Assembly (NCBI RefSeq): GCF_001591025.1
Contig: NZ_BCTZ01000013.1
Coordinates: 1 to 64,000 of the forward strand
Reading direction: 5' to 3'
Origin: Sphingomonas soli NBRC 100801
GTDB lineage: Bacteria > Pseudomonadota > Alphaproteobacteria > Sphingomonadales > Sphingomonadaceae
DNA: 64,000 nt
The stretch's first letter is position 1. Every line of letters begins with the position of its first letter. The notes under the pieces were generated by a model. That model saw only the letters and a program-made list of their open reading frames with translations. It was not told the origin of the DNA and did not search any database. A program made the position numbers and the translations under genes. Shown piece after piece: positions 1 through 10,109 of this stretch.

Positions 1-268
1 CCAGATGCCGGTCCACGCAGTTCGCCGACACGTTGAGCTTGCCATCGGCGAACCAGCTGATGTGGAAATCGGCCTCCTCGAACGACCAGTCCCCCGCAAT
101 CTCAGGACGCTTCATCCAATCCAGACGCTTCGCTGCCTCCAGCCAAAAACTACCTGGATCCGCGAGCGAAGCCCCGTAGATCGCCATATACGCGGCTTCG
201 CTGACGATCGCGGCGTCGCTCCACGCCGCTGGAACCGGATACACTTCCCCCACCTCGACCATCGCCAT
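1..268 (-). CDS. acs: Acetyl-CoA synthetase, N-terminal part (runs off the left edge)
   Basis: About 89 N-terminal residues are present. They match the start of AMP-forming acetyl-CoA synthetase: YPVPAAW near residue 10, then FWLEAAKRLDW, HISWFADGKLNVS and NCVDRHL, the ACAS_N region before the AMP-binding domain. The enzyme makes acetyl-CoA from acetate, ATP and CoA in the cytoplasm. The start ATG overlaps the stop of the upstream phosphodiesterase gene (TGATG), so the two are translationally coupled; a second ATG lies two codons in. Its place at the end of a phosphonoacetate-hydrolysis operon suggests it consumes the acetate released by PhnA. The catalytic regions lie outside the window, so a related acyl-CoA synthetase cannot be fully excluded. 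Confidence 0.85.
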   Translation of the reverse strand, partial: MAMVEVGEVYPVPAAWSDAAIVSEAAYMAIYGASLADPGSFWLEAAKRLDWMKRPEIAGDWSFEEADFHISWFADGKLNVSANCVDRHL

Positions 269-1551
269 CACTCGCCGAGCGACAGGGCAGGCATCTTTGC
301 GGACGGTAGCGAGACCTTCAGATACCCGGCGATCGTCGGGGCGATCTGCCGCATGTCGATCTGGCCGAGATTCTTGCCAGCGGGGATCCCGGGTCCGGTG
401 ATCAGGAAAGACGAACGCATGTCCGGGCGCAACGTGCGGGTCGAAAAGGCACCATGTGCGCCACCCTTTGCAGGCTGGACGAGCGGTCCGGTCATTGCAT
501 TCCCCATGCGGTACCCGACCTTCAGCGCCACGACGGATTCGGCTTCCGCTGAAAGGCCCAGCCCGGCAATTTCCTCCCGTCCGTAGATACGCTCGATCCC
601 GTTGGCGGGGTCGGCAGCGAGCTTGCGCAGAAATGCGTCGAGTTGCGCGCGCGTCTGCTGATCCTCCGGATCGTTCAACACCGCCATCGCCATACCGCCG
701 ACATACCAGATGAATGCGCGCCACGAGGTCACGACGGGTTCGGGATCACTGCTCAGCGTGATGAACCCGGCCTCTACCATCGCCGCGTTGAGATTGACCT
801 GGTGCGTCACCGTGAAGAAACCGTGATCCGAGGCGATCACGATCACGGTATTAGGATGCGCCTTCCTTTGCGCCGCGATTACCTGGCCAACAGCGGTATC
901 GATCCGTTCGAGCGAAGCGTGTGCCTCGGGCGTGAAAGGGCCGAACTCATGCTCCTTATGATCGAACGTCACGAAATGGAGGGTCAGGAAGTCGGGGCGC
1001 TTCTGCTCGATCAGCGCCACCGCGTCGGCGGCGATCTTCGCGTCGTCCTCGTCCGAACCCTCCATCAGGTTGAAGTCGATATCGGCGGCGTCCCGCGTCA
1101 CCGGCCAAAAGATGCTGGCCGTGGTCAGCCCGGCCTTCTTCGCTGCGCCCCAAAGCGTGGGAGCCTTGATCTGCGAATAGGAACCGAAGCCTTTTGGCAG
1201 TTTCGCGAGCGGAGCGAAGGGCCGGTTATTGACGATGCCGTGCTCAGCCGGGAGCACGCCGGTCACCAGCGTCGTATGGTTGGGATTGGTGACGGTCGGA
1301 TTGACGTTCAACACTTCCTGCGCATGGCTGCCCTCCTTCAGGAAGCGGCGCAGCACCGGGATTTTCAGACCATATTTGTCCGCCTCCAGAACGGCATCCG
1401 GCCGCATTCCATCGATCGAGATCAGCAGGACCGGGCGGCGGTCAGCGGCCTTCGCCGCCGCCGCGCCGTTCTGCGCGCTTGCCGGGCCAGCCGGCATAAC
1501 GCTCAGCACGGCGAGCACGATCAACATGTTCAGGGTACGCCATAACTTCAT
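268..1551 (-). CDS. Exported nucleotide pyrophosphatase/phosphodiesterase-family hydrolase
   Basis: A 427-residue alkaline-phosphatase-superfamily enzyme of the type I phosphodiesterase (NPP/ENPP) family. A signal peptide (residues 1 to about 26, ending PASAQ) places it in the periplasm. Visible active-site residues are D47 (ISIDGMRPD), nucleophile T88 in PTVTNPNH, D197 and H201 (DHKEH), D242-H243 (SDHGF) and H366 (GGAHG), the usual two-metal set. The start at 1551 has GGAGAG about 8 bases upstream and begins the signal peptide; a longer upstream reading would bury it. It lies 53 bp after the TonB receptor and overlaps acs by one base. Family members cleave phosphodiester, pyrophosphate or phosphonate-ester bonds. 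In this operon I infer that it frees a phosphonate from an ester before uptake; the substrate is not shown by sequence. Confidence 0.85.
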   Translation of the reverse strand: MKLWRTLNMLIVLAVLSVMPAGPASAQNGAAAAKAADRRPVLLISIDGMRPDAVLEADKYGLKIPVLRRFLKEGSHAQEVLNVNPTVTNPNHTTLVTGVLPAEHGIVNNRPFAPLAKLPKGFGSYSQIKAPTLWGAAKKAGLTTASIFWPVTRDAADIDFNLMEGSDEDDAKIAADAVALIEQKRPDFLTLHFVTFDHKEHEFGPFTPEAHASLERIDTAVGQVIAAQRKAHPNTVIVIASDHGFFTVTHQVNLNAAMVEAGFITLSSDPEPVVTSWRAFIWYVGGMAMAVLNDPEDQQTRAQLDAFLRKLAADPANGIERIYGREEIAGLGLSAEAESVVALKVGYRMGNAMTGPLVQPAKGGAHGAFSTRTLRPDMRSSFLITGPGIPAGKNLGQIDMRQIAPTIAGYLKVSLPSAKMPALSLGE

Positions 1552-1604
1552 GATCGGCTCTCCGGATTTTCTGAGCTTCACCAATAACGGGCTCCTCACA
1601 GGCT

Positions 1605-4600
1605 TCAGAACCTGTGCTCCATCCGCAGCTTGAACTGGCGGCCGCGCGGATTGAAGGTTCCGACGAAGAAGCCTTCATCCTCATCCGCAACGGGCGGCCA
1701 GGTATCGAAGACATTGTTGATACCCAAGGTGAGCCGCGTGTTCGCGTTGCTGCCAAAGGCATAGGTGACGCGCAAATTGTGCAGGGTGGAAGGCTTCACG
1801 CGCAGATAATAGCGCATCACCCCGTTATCGTTCACCACAGCGATGCTCTTGGGCTTGTCGAGCGCCTCGTAGATCGCCTGCGTGGTTGCCGCCGAAGTGT
1901 CGATGGTCGCACCGTAATAAGCGGTGTACCAGTCCGCCGACCACGGACCGCTCTTCCAGCCCAGCGTGAAGTTGCCGACCCACTTCGCGCGGCCGTTCTT
2001 GCCGAGCTCGTCGATCACCACGCCATCGTCGGCAAGCTCTTCGTCGCGCTTGAGGTTGCGGGTCGCTTCCGCGCGCAGCGAGAACTGGCCGATGCCGAAA
2101 TCGGGCACGCGGTAGTGCAGCCCGAAATCCACGCCGGAAAGCCGGCGCGAACCCAGGTTGATATAGTCGTTGATCATGCTGGTGATCTCGCCGACGACCG
2201 CGCGCTTGGTCGCGTTGGTCGGCTGTGCAGCGTTATAGGCGGCAAAGGTGGCGATGTCCGCCGCGGTGGGCGCACGGCGCGTCACGCGGTTGCTGCCGGC
2301 ATAGCCCGAAGTACCCGAGCCCAGATCGACCTGGTCGATCGTCTTGCCCGAAGCGAGCGCCGCCTGGGTAGCCAGGTCGAGCGCAAGCTCGTCGAGCGCA
2401 AGCACCTGGGCGTTCCCCAGCGCGGTGATCGCGTCGCGCTGCTCGAGCCGCCAGTAATCGGCAGTCAGAGTAAGACCGCGAATGCCGGGCATGTCGAGAA
2501 CGAAGCCCGCACCCCAGTTGCGCGCCTTTTCGGGATCGAGCCGGTCGTTGCCCTGGCGGAAGGTGCGGCGCGGTCCGCTATTATCGACCGCCGCGTTGGT
2601 CACGTCATAGCGATAGGGATCGGCCGTATAGTTTACGCGCAGCAGCGGCGACGTGTCGGTCTGGGCAAGGTTCGGCGCGCGGAACGATTCATTGTACGAA
2701 GCGCGCAGCTTCAGCCACGGGGTCGGTGCCCAGAGCACGTTGTACTTCGGCGTGGTGCTCTCGCCATGAATCGAGAAACGTTCGTGACGGATCGCAGCGC
2801 CGAACTCGAGGTGCTGGAAGCCGAAAAAGGCGTTGTCCCGGGTGACCAGCGGCAGCGAGATTTCGGCGTAGCCCGATTGCACTTCCTGCTGCGCATGCAC
2901 CTCCCCATTGGGGCTCATCGCGATGAAATCATTGTCGTCATCGCGCATATAGGGGAAATCCGCGCCCGAACCGGGAGGGTTCAGACCCGCATAGGGTGCC
3001 TTCCACGAATCATAGCGTTCCCAGCGCACCTCCGCGCCGGCCGCCACCTGGATGCGGCCGCCACCGAAGGGCAATTGCCACAACTGGCCCGCGATCTTGG
3101 CATCCCAGGTCACGATGCGGGTTTTGCCGTAACGATTGTCGGTGTCGTACATGGGCTCGGTCACCGAGTCCGGATTGACATAGGGTTTGTCGACAACGAC
3201 CTGGTTGTTCACGACCTTGAACGTCACGGGAAACGGATTGTAGGCCGTGGAGTCAGTGCGGCCGAGCGCCCTGCGCAACAGCGATTCACGATAGATGTTT
3301 TTCTCGGTCTCGTGGCTATAGGCACCCGAGATCAGTACGCCGCTTTCCCATGACCAATTGTCGCCGAGGGTGCCGCGAATGCCGCCCAGCGCACGGTAGA
3401 AACTGGAATCCACCTGGATGTAGCGCAGCTTGGTGCCCGGAGGGATAAGCCCCGCGACGATCGTGACGTCGGCAGGCGCGCCCGTGATGCGCGGCGTTCC
3501 GTCCGCATTGGGCGCCCCCGTCGGGTGATAGAAGCGCACACCGAACGGGTTGTAAGGATTGGATGCGGGAACGTAGAGCCCGGGCTCGTTCACGTTCTGC
3601 ATATTGGCTTCTTCGCGCTGGCTGTTTGCGCGCGAGCCCGAATAGAGGACATCGCCGAAGAGCGTGATGCTGTCGGTAAGCTCGTGCTCGACAAACAGGC
3701 CCGCATTGATCCGCTTGATCGCGGGTACCAGCGCGCGGTGCATCAGGCGATTGTCGTAATATTCGTCCTCCGGATTGCCCAGATTGCGCGACGGTGTCGT
3801 CTGCTTGAAGTTCACCGCGCCGTTGGCGTCCGGATAGAGGAAGAAGGTGCCGTCCGCCGCCAGGGTGGCGACGCCGCCCGCCGGAGCCGATGCGGTCGAG
3901 ATGCCGGCGTTTCCGGCCGGGCGCGAGCCGTTGAACGTCAGATAGTCGGATTGGATATAGCCGCGCCGATACTGCCCGTAATGGTTGATCGTGCTGCCAT
4001 TATCCATGTCGTTGTCGAGCGCGAAGGGGGTGCCCGTCGCCGGATTGGTCACCGGCAGGCCGTTCCACGGCGCTGGCAAGCTGCGGGTCCGCCGCAGATC
4101 CGAATGGGAACCCCATGCGCGATCGCCGAAATTCAACTGGGTCCGCTTGAAGAGATCGAGCGAGACGCCGACGGAGGTCTTGCCCAGCTTGAAGCTATTG
4201 GCGGCAGTGAAGCGATATTCGTTGGCCCCGCCATGCTGGGTGAGCAACGTTTCCGCGCCGACGCGCCCGCCGCCCGTCTTGGGCGAGATGATGCTGTTGA
4301 TCACACCGGCTGCGGCGTCGGCGCCGTAAATCGCTGAAGCGCCGTCGCGCAGCACCTCGACGCGCGAGAGCAAGGCGGTGGGGATCACGTTCGCGTTGGG
4401 CGAGAGCGCCGGCACGCCCTGGTCCGTACCCGAAAGCGGATGCGAAGCGATGCGGCGGCCGTTGATCAGCATGAGCGTGCTGCCCGCGCCGATGCCGCGA
4501 AGGTCGATCGAGGCGACGTCGCCGCGCGCGCCCTGCGATGCGATCGTCGCTTCGTTGATCGCCGGCGGGCCGGCGGAGGGAATGCTAGCAAACAGCTCGG

Positions 4601-4847
4601 CACCGGTTGCACCGCCGCGCACGTCCATTTCTGCGCTGTCGATGACAGTTACCGGCAACGCGCCTTCCTGCGCGCCGCGAAGATTGGATCCGGTAACGAC
4701 GATCCCTTCGCCGCTATCCGTTTCTTCGTCCACGGCCGGTTCCTGGGCGGTCGCGGTCTGGGAGGCGGTCTGTGCCTGCGCGGCGGAAGCCGCAACGAGT
4801 GCGGCGGCCATTGCGGTGCTGCCTAGAATCCAACGGCGTGCGATCAT
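1605..4847 (-). CDS. TonB-dependent receptor (phosphonate operon)
   Basis: A 1080-residue outer-membrane receptor. Residues 1 to about 26 are a signal peptide (ALVAASAAQAQ). The plug begins around IVVTGSNLRG and contains the typical LRGIGAGSTLMLINGRR and GASAIYGADAAAGVINSI blocks. The rest is a beta-barrel ending in a terminal Phe (KLRMEHRF). The start at 4847 has AGGAGAGG a few bases upstream; an earlier in-frame ATG would displace the signal peptide. It belongs to the large sphingomonad receptor type that often takes organic oligomers rather than siderophores. It follows the MFS gene by about 100 bp, and that gap holds a 6-bp-stem GC hairpin (4933-4948) which may lower downstream transcription. 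I infer import of the phosphonate-bearing substrate of this operon. Confidence 0.9.
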   Translation of the reverse strand: MIARRWILGSTAMAAALVAASAAQAQTASQTATAQEPAVDEETDSGEGIVVTGSNLRGAQEGALPVTVIDSAEMDVRGGATGAELFASIPSAGPPAINEATIASQGARGDVASIDLRGIGAGSTLMLINGRRIASHPLSGTDQGVPALSPNANVIPTALLSRVEVLRDGASAIYGADAAAGVINSIISPKTGGGRVGAETLLTQHGGANEYRFTAANSFKLGKTSVGVSLDLFKRTQLNFGDRAWGSHSDLRRTRSLPAPWNGLPVTNPATGTPFALDNDMDNGSTINHYGQYRRGYIQSDYLTFNGSRPAGNAGISTASAPAGGVATLAADGTFFLYPDANGAVNFKQTTPSRNLGNPEDEYYDNRLMHRALVPAIKRINAGLFVEHELTDSITLFGDVLYSGSRANSQREEANMQNVNEPGLYVPASNPYNPFGVRFYHPTGAPNADGTPRITGAPADVTIVAGLIPPGTKLRYIQVDSSFYRALGGIRGTLGDNWSWESGVLISGAYSHETEKNIYRESLLRRALGRTDSTAYNPFPVTFKVVNNQVVVDKPYVNPDSVTEPMYDTDNRYGKTRIVTWDAKIAGQLWQLPFGGGRIQVAAGAEVRWERYDSWKAPYAGLNPPGSGADFPYMRDDDNDFIAMSPNGEVHAQQEVQSGYAEISLPLVTRDNAFFGFQHLEFGAAIRHERFSIHGESTTPKYNVLWAPTPWLKLRASYNESFRAPNLAQTDTSPLLRVNYTADPYRYDVTNAAVDNSGPRRTFRQGNDRLDPEKARNWGAGFVLDMPGIRGLTLTADYWRLEQRDAITALGNAQVLALDELALDLATQAALASGKTIDQVDLGSGTSGYAGSNRVTRRAPTAADIATFAAYNAAQPTNATKRAVVGEITSMINDYINLGSRRLSGVDFGLHYRVPDFGIGQFSLRAEATRNLKRDEELADDGVVIDELGKNGRAKWVGNFTLGWKSGPWSADWYTAYYGATIDTSAATTQAIYEALDKPKSIAVVNDNGVMRYYLRVKPSTLHNLRVTYAFGSNANTRLTLGINNVFDTWPPVADEDEGFFVGTFNPRGRQFKLRMEHRF

Positions 4848-4952
4848 TTCCCTCTCCTTTGTTCTGATCTTTCGCCACGATCGGCCGCCTTCTGGCGTGT
4901 CCGTATCCCGGCGCACTTCTTCCACGTGATCCCCCGCCCCGCGGCGGGAAGT

Positions 4953-6242
4953 TCACCTCCTTATGAACAAGGCTATTGTTGCACTGGCGGCGCTCGCCGC
5001 AGCGACGATGAGGAACACCAGCGAGGTGTCATGGTGGGTATCCATGAACGCGCCGATCAGCGGTTCTCCCAACCCGGCGAAAAGATAGGCGAAGAAGTTC
5101 ATCACCCCGATCGCGGTGCCCGCCCGCTTGTGCCCGACAAGATCGGGACAGAGCGCCCAGAACGAGGATTGCGGGCCGTAAACGAAGAAGCCGCAAAGGA
5201 AGAGCGTCGCGATGCCGAGATACACCCGGTCGGTGGGGATCGTGTACATGACCAGCGATGTCGCGGTGGCGAGCGCCATGTAGAGCGCGATCGCCAGATA
5301 CCGCTTCGATCCGAAGATGTTGTCGGAGACCCAGCCGTTGGTCGCGGCGCCGATCGCCATCCCGACAGGCAAGGCGACCGCGATCCACTGGGGATTGATG
5401 AACGTCCCCGCCGATGCCCCGCTGGCACCCCCGCTACCCAGGAAATGAACGGGCACCCAGACGAGCAGCCCGTATCGCGCCGCGTTCTGGAAACCGATGG
5501 CAAGGCCGCCTAGCAGCAAGCGCCAATTGGAAAGCACCGCCTTGTAGCGGCCCCATGAGGTTTCCCCGTCGGGAACCGGCGCGGCATTCTCGTCCTCGAC
5601 GCCGTCATGCGGAGACTGGAAGCCCATCTCCTCCGGATGCTCGCGGGCGATGAAGTAGAATGCGACGCCGCCCACCAGCATCAGCAGCACCGGCAGGCGG
5701 AAGATCCAGCGCCAGTCGAGATGCAGCGTGTGCACGACGATGATCGAGGTGACGAACGACAGGACCGAGGCCATGCCGGCCGCGAACACATAGAAGCCGA
5801 AAATCTTGCCGCGGTCGTTCTTGCCGAACCAGTTCGAGAGCAGCCTGCTGCCCGGCGCCCAGCCCATTGCCTGGAAATAGCCGTTGATGCCCCAGAGCAC
5901 GCCCAGGCTCAGCACGCTCGTCGTAAAGCTGACAGCCCAGTTTGCTGCGCAGGAAAGGATGGCGCCCGCGCTCATCACGCGGCGGCCGCCGAACTTGTCC
6001 CCCAAATTGCCGTTGATCGCCTGGCCGATGGCATAGCACCACAAGAGCGCCGCGCTCACCCAGCCGAGCGTTTCCTTCGAAACGCCATATTCCGCCTGGA
6101 TGCCCGGGATGGCGAAGCCGAAAGTCTGCCGCCCCGTATAGAAGAACAGGTAGCAAAACATCGCGGCGAACAGCATCCGCCGCTGCGCGCGGCGGAACGG
6201 AAGGCTCGCGGCGGGCGTCACGCGGTCCACGGCAGCGACCAT
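4953..6242 (-). CDS. MFS transporter, GlpT/UhpT-like (organophosphate:phosphate antiporter type)
   Basis: About 429 residues with twelve predicted membrane helices. The first follows [19 protein letters not shown], and the loop [13 protein letters not shown] is the MFS motif between helices 2 and 3. The overall pattern resembles the OPA family (glycerol-3-phosphate, hexose-phosphate and related anions). The start at 6242 lies inside the 3' end of phnY (25-bp overlap), which fits coupled translation. Family knowledge says these carriers exchange organic phosphate anions for phosphate. Between phnY and the TonB receptor, a role in inner-membrane uptake of a phosphonate is the best inference. 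A plain glycerol-3-phosphate role is less likely because no glp genes are nearby. Confidence 0.85.
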   Translation of the reverse strand: MVAAVDRVTPAASLPFRRAQRRMLFAAMFCYLFFYTGRQTFGFAIPGIQAEYGVSKETLGWVSAALLWCYAIGQAINGNLGDKFGGRRVMSAGAILSCAANWAVSFTTSVLSLGVLWGINGYFQAMGWAPGSRLLSNWFGKNDRGKIFGFYVFAAGMASVLSFVTSIIVVHTLHLDWRWIFRLPVLLMLVGGVAFYFIAREHPEEMGFQSPHDGVEDENAAPVPDGETSWGRYKAVLSNWRLLLGGLAIGFQNAARYGLLVWVPVHFLGSGGASGASAGTFINPQWIAVALPVGMAIGAATNGWVSDNIFGSKRYLAIALYMALATATSLVMYTIPTDRVYLGIATLFLCGFFVYGPQSSFWALCPDLVGHKRAGTAIGVMNFFAYLFAGLGEPLIGAFMDTHHDTSLVFLIVAAASAASATIALFIRR

Positions 6243-7645
6243 GTGCGGACATTCGTGAAGCTCTTCATCGCCTCCACGACGCCTTCCTTGTCGCCCAGCC
6301 CCGAATCCTTGATGCCGCCGAAGGGAGACATCTCGATCCGGTAGCCGGGGACCTCCCACACATTCACGGTGCCGACTTCGAGTTCGGCCACGAAGCGCTC
6401 GATATAATCCAGCCGGTTGGTGCACACGCCGGACGACAAGCCATATGCCGTCGAATTGGATATCAGGATCACTTCCGAAATGTCGTTGGGGCAGCGCAGG
6501 ATCGGGATGACCGGGCCGAACGTCTCTTCCAGCACCAATTCGCAATCATGCGGTACGTGGTCGACCACGGTGGGCGCGAACAGAGCGCCGCGACGCTCCG
6601 GTCCGTGCAGGATCGCAGCGCCCTTGGCCGCCGCGTCCTTGACGCGGCTTTCGAACAGGATCGCCGAGCGCTCGTTGATCACCGTTCCAACGTCGGTTTC
6701 GGGATCCATCGGATCGCCGCTCTTGAGCTTCTTCGCCTTCTCGGTGACCAGCCGGGAGAACTCGTCTGCCACGGCGTCGACGACTAAGATGCGCTTCACC
6801 GCCGTGCAGCGCTGGCCCGAATTCTTCGTCGCACCCGTCACCGCGAGTTCCGCCGCCTTGTCCAGATCGGCGTCTTCCATCACGATGAGCGGGTCGTTGC
6901 CGCCAAGCTCCAGGATACGGCGCTTGTAACCCGCCGTATTCGCGATGTGCTTGCCCACCCGCACCGATCCCGTGAAGGTGATCAGATCGGCATCGGGATC
7001 GGTGATCATCGCGTCGCCCATCGTCGAAGGGCTTCCCGTGACGACAGAGAGCATTTCGGGCGGCAGTCCGGCTTCGTACAACACGTCTGCCAGAGCCAGC
7101 GCGGTAAGCGGCGTGAGCTCAGTCGGCTTGAGCACCACCCGGTTGTTGGTGGCGATCGCCGGTGCCAGCTTGTGGCTGACCATGTTGAGCGGATGGTTGA
7201 ACGGCGTGATCGCAGAGATCACGCCGAGCAGCGGCAGGCGCGTGGTGAAGATCTTGCGCGGCTTCCCCATCGAGGAAATGTCGCAGGCGTAGATTTCGCC
7301 ATCGTCCTTGATCGTGAGCTGGGCCGCGAACGACCACACGTCATAGGCGCGGCTCGCTTCGTACAGGCCGTCCTTCCAGCACAAGCCGGTCTCGGAGACG
7401 ATCAGCCGCGCAAACAGCTCCTGCCGGTCGCGCAGCAATTCCGCGGTCCGTTGCAGGATCCGCTGGCGCTCATGGCGCGTCAGCCTGGGCTTGAACGCCT
7501 TCGCAGCCTGGAAGGCTTCACGCACATGTTCCGCGCGCGCCGCGGGCACGGTCCCGACAACGCTATTGTCATACGGATTGGTGACTTCGATGACGTCGTC
7601 GGTCCGCACGAGCTTTCCGGCGATCCGCATCGCTTCGAGCCGCAT
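6218..7645 (-). CDS. phnY: Phosphonoacetaldehyde dehydrogenase (aldehyde dehydrogenase family)
   Basis: A 475-residue NAD(P)-dependent aldehyde dehydrogenase. Visible hallmarks, in this numbering, are the oxyanion Asn in PFNHP (about 150), the general base E246 in LELGGNDP, and catalytic C280 in [11 protein letters not shown]. Aldehyde dehydrogenases of this subgroup that sit next to phnA oxidise phosphonoacetaldehyde to phosphonoacetate. The assignment rests on that linkage plus overall similarity: phnA ends 26 bp before this start. An ATG at 7669, only 2 bp after the phnA stop, is a possible alternative, but 7645 has a much better ribosome site (GAGGGGGGGA, 8 bases upstream). Lactaldehyde or succinate-semialdehyde dehydrogenases share these motifs, so context matters. 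Confidence 0.88.
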   Translation of the reverse strand: MRLEAMRIAGKLVRTDDVIEVTNPYDNSVVGTVPAARAEHVREAFQAAKAFKPRLTRHERQRILQRTAELLRDRQELFARLIVSETGLCWKDGLYEASRAYDVWSFAAQLTIKDDGEIYACDISSMGKPRKIFTTRLPLLGVISAITPFNHPLNMVSHKLAPAIATNNRVVLKPTELTPLTALALADVLYEAGLPPEMLSVVTGSPSTMGDAMITDPDADLITFTGSVRVGKHIANTAGYKRRILELGGNDPLIVMEDADLDKAAELAVTGATKNSGQRCTAVKRILVVDAVADEFSRLVTEKAKKLKSGDPMDPETDVGTVINERSAILFESRVKDAAAKGAAILHGPERRGALFAPTVVDHVPHDCELVLEETFGPVIPILRCPNDISEVILISNSTAYGLSSGVCTNRLDYIERFVAELEVGTVNVWEVPGYRIEMSPFGGIKDSGLGDKEGVVEAMKSFTNVRTWSLPWTA

Positions 7646-7671
7646 CGGCAGTTTCCCCCCCTCGCCCATGA

Positions 7672-8922
7672 TCAGGCCACCAGGTTCAGGGCGACGTCGA
7701 ACGCGTCGAAGTTGCGCAGCACCCTGTCTGCCGGGATTTCCGCCGGGCGGTTCGCGATCAGCGGCACCCTCTGTTCGGTGAGCCCGCCATGGCTGCGCAG
7801 CGGCTCGGTAAGGCCCGAGAAATCGTGCCGCGCGGCAATGGTGCCGAGCACCTTGTGGCGATCCGCGAGGATCACGACGTCGCCGATGCGGTCGGCGGGC
7901 AGCTCGAAGCGCGCGCAAGCCTCGTCGGCGGTGATCGCCACGGTGATCCCATCGATCGCCTTCGCAGCGTCGATGACGGCCTGCACCTTGTCGGGATCGA
8001 CATAGACCGTCGCGAACGAACCGAGCGAGCCGTGATGCGCGACATAGGGGTCGGTGATCGGCAGGATGACGCGCGTGGCGCCCGCGCCGAGCGCCGCGTC
8101 CATCGCTTCCTGGAGATAGATGACGTCGGGTTGGCCGTCGCTGCGGTGCTTGTCGTTCATGCCATGATCGGCGGTGACGACCAGCGTGCAGCCGAGCGCA
8201 TCGAGCTGGCCGATATAGCTGTCGAACATCGCGTAGAAATCGTTCGCGGCCTTCGACCCAGGTTCTGCCTTGTGCTGCACATAGTCGGTCGTCGAAAGAT
8301 ACATAAGATCGGGCCGGAAGCTATTGAGAAGCTTGACGCCAGCCGCAAAAGCGAATTCCGAGAGGTCCGCCGAATAAACCTCGGGCAAAGGCAGCCCGAC
8401 GAAATCGAGGACGTTCTCGATACCGTTTTCGGCCAGGGTGGCCTGATCAGCCTTTTCCGAGGAAAAGGCGATCGCGGTGCCGCTGGAGAAATCGAGCCCC
8501 TTGCCGAGCAGGGTCCGCAACTTGTCCTTCGCGGTCACCACCGCGACCTTCATCCCGGCTTTCTGGAACTCCGCGAAAATGGTGGGCACGCGCAGGAATT
8601 TTGCATCGTTCATCATCACTTCTGCGCCGCTCTCGCGATCGTAGAAGAAGTTTCCGGAGATCCCGTGCACGGCGGGCGGGCGCCCGGTGACGATCGAAAG
8701 GTTGTTCGGATTGGTGAAGGTCGGAACTACCGAAAGCGCGGTCGTGTTGGTCCCTTGCTTCATCACGCGGTCAAGATTGGGGGCGAGGCCCGCCTCGATC
8801 GCGCGCTCGATATAGCCGGGCTCGGAGCCGTCGAGGCAGATGACGACGACAGGCCGGTCAGGGCGCCGGTAGGTGCGGCCGTTGACCAGCAGGCCGGCAC
8901 CGGTGTCGATGGGCGAATTCAT
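7672..8922 (-). CDS. phnA: Phosphonoacetate hydrolase
   Basis: A 416-residue cytoplasmic C-P hydrolase of the alkaline phosphatase superfamily, which splits phosphonoacetate into acetate and phosphate using two zinc ions. Residues that fit the known enzyme are D31 ([10 protein letters not shown]), nucleophile T70 in [15 protein letters not shown]213 and H217 (TDYVQH), D252-H253 (ADHGM) and H378 (RSHGGLTEQ). The LDGSEP and [11 protein letters not shown] blocks separate it from ordinary NPP enzymes, which have PNH at that position. There is no signal peptide. The start at 8922 is preceded by GAGGAGAA, which overlaps the stop of the upstream dehydrogenase gene (10-bp gap). It sits directly before phnY, as in other phosphonoacetaldehyde-oxidation loci. 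Confidence 0.93.
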   Translation of the reverse strand: MNSPIDTGAGLLVNGRTYRRPDRPVVVICLDGSEPGYIERAIEAGLAPNLDRVMKQGTNTTALSVVPTFTNPNNLSIVTGRPPAVHGISGNFFYDRESGAEVMMNDAKFLRVPTIFAEFQKAGMKVAVVTAKDKLRTLLGKGLDFSSGTAIAFSSEKADQATLAENGIENVLDFVGLPLPEVYSADLSEFAFAAGVKLLNSFRPDLMYLSTTDYVQHKAEPGSKAANDFYAMFDSYIGQLDALGCTLVVTADHGMNDKHRSDGQPDVIYLQEAMDAALGAGATRVILPITDPYVAHHGSLGSFATVYVDPDKVQAVIDAAKAIDGITVAITADEACARFELPADRIGDVVILADRHKVLGTIAARHDFSGLTEPLRSHGGLTEQRVPLIANRPAEIPADRVLRNFDAFDVALNLVA

Positions 8923-8932
8923 ACTCTTCTCC

Positions 8933-10042
8933 TCAGGCAACTGCGGCCAGAACAGCGGCGCGCGTGCTGATAAAATTGCGTCCACGCTCGCCATCCAGGG
9001 CGTCGTCGATCGCTGCGATCCAGTTTTCATGGGTGACGCCGTAGTCGGTCGCGCGGGTGGATATTCCCAGACCGGTCAGGAACGCCTCGAGCTGCTCCAC
9101 TCCCTTGCTCAGATCACCCCCAAAGATCCGCGCGAGCGCCGCGTCGCAGGCTTCGTTCTGGCCGATCACGCTGCGCATCACCGCCGAAAGGGTGAACGAG
9201 CAGGCGATGCCGTGGACGGTGCCGTGATGCAGCGTCAGATAATAGGATAGCGAGTGGGCAAGCGAGGTCTTGGTGTTCGAGAAAGCCAGCCCCGCAAACA
9301 GGCTCGCGCGCGCCACCCGGGTGCGCAGATCCACATCGTCAAGTTGCTCCACCAGCTTGGGAAGCGCGTCCAGAATCTCGCGTGCCGCGAAAACGGCGTG
9401 GTTGGTCGAGACCGGGTTGGCGTTGACGTTCCAGATGCTTTCCAGCGCATGCGACAGCGTATCAAGACCGGTCGCCAGCGTCAGAGCGCGCGGAACACCA
9501 AGCGAGGTCATCGGATCGATGATCGCATGCTGGGGATACAGGCTCTCGTGGTTCAGCGAGTATTTCTTCTTGATCTCGGTGTCCCAGACCGTGGCCCAGC
9601 TCGTGACCTCGCTTCCCGTTCCGAACGTCGTCGGCACGGCGATGATCGGCGTGGCGCTCAACGTCTCCGCATCGGCGCGGCCTTCGAGAAAGGCCTGGAC
9701 GCGCGCGAAGTCTCCCCCCGCTGCGGCCAGAACTTTCGCAGTGTCGATCACGGAACCTCCGCCGAACGCGACGATCACTTCGGGAGGGCTGGCCGCGGTG
9801 CCATAGGACCGGCACGCGATCCGCAGTCCGTCAAAGCTCGGATTCGGCTCCACGTCGCGCACCACCACTGCGGGCACGCCAGCCTCGCTGGAAATCGCCG
9901 CGACCATTTCGTCGAAATACGGATGGTCGTTGTACGTGAGCAGGCAATAGCTGCGGCCTGCAACCTTATCGCGGATCGCCGACACGGCGCTTGCGCCGAA
10001 CGTCACCTCAACCGGGTTTGCGTATTTCCACGAAACGGCCAT
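8933..10042 (-). CDS. Iron-containing alcohol dehydrogenase, phosphonoacetaldehyde reductase-like
   Basis: A 369-residue group III alcohol dehydrogenase. It has the nucleotide-binding GGGSVID (94-100), PTTFGTGSEVT (about 137-147), and the metal set D194, H198 (GLDTLSHALES), H263 (AHSLSY) and H277 (HGTVHG). Members of this subgroup include PhpC-type enzymes, which interconvert phosphonoacetaldehyde and 2-hydroxyethylphosphonate. As first gene of the phnA-phnY operon, and with no phnW aminotransferase present, I infer that it oxidises 2-hydroxyethylphosphonate to phosphonoacetaldehyde. The start at 10042 has GGGGAGAG about 8 bases upstream; an ATG at 10063 has no comparable site. The substrate is inferred, and another phosphono-alcohol is possible. 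Confidence 0.85.
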   Translation of the reverse strand: MAVSWKYANPVEVTFGASAVSAIRDKVAGRSYCLLTYNDHPYFDEMVAAISSEAGVPAVVVRDVEPNPSFDGLRIACRSYGTAASPPEVIVAFGGGSVIDTAKVLAAAGGDFARVQAFLEGRADAETLSATPIIAVPTTFGTGSEVTSWATVWDTEIKKKYSLNHESLYPQHAIIDPMTSLGVPRALTLATGLDTLSHALESIWNVNANPVSTNHAVFAAREILDALPKLVEQLDDVDLRTRVARASLFAGLAFSNTKTSLAHSLSYYLTLHHGTVHGIACSFTLSAVMRSVIGQNEACDAALARIFGGDLSKGVEQLEAFLTGLGISTRATDYGVTHENWIAAIDDALDGERGRNFISTRAAVLAAVA

Positions 10043-10109
10043 CGCCGCGTCTCTCCCCTGCATTTTTTCTGCGGGGATTGAAGGCGATTACGGCCGCATG
10101 GTCCAATTG

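Noticed and set aside
1614-3353. 579-codon plus-strand frame opposite the TonB receptor
   Set aside because: Antisense shadow; composition rich in Arg/Val/His as expected from the reverse of receptor codons.
4953-6242. Glycerol-3-phosphate transporter (GlpT)
   Set aside because: The family fits, but no glp genes are nearby and the operon is for phosphonate use, so a specific GlpT name is not justified.
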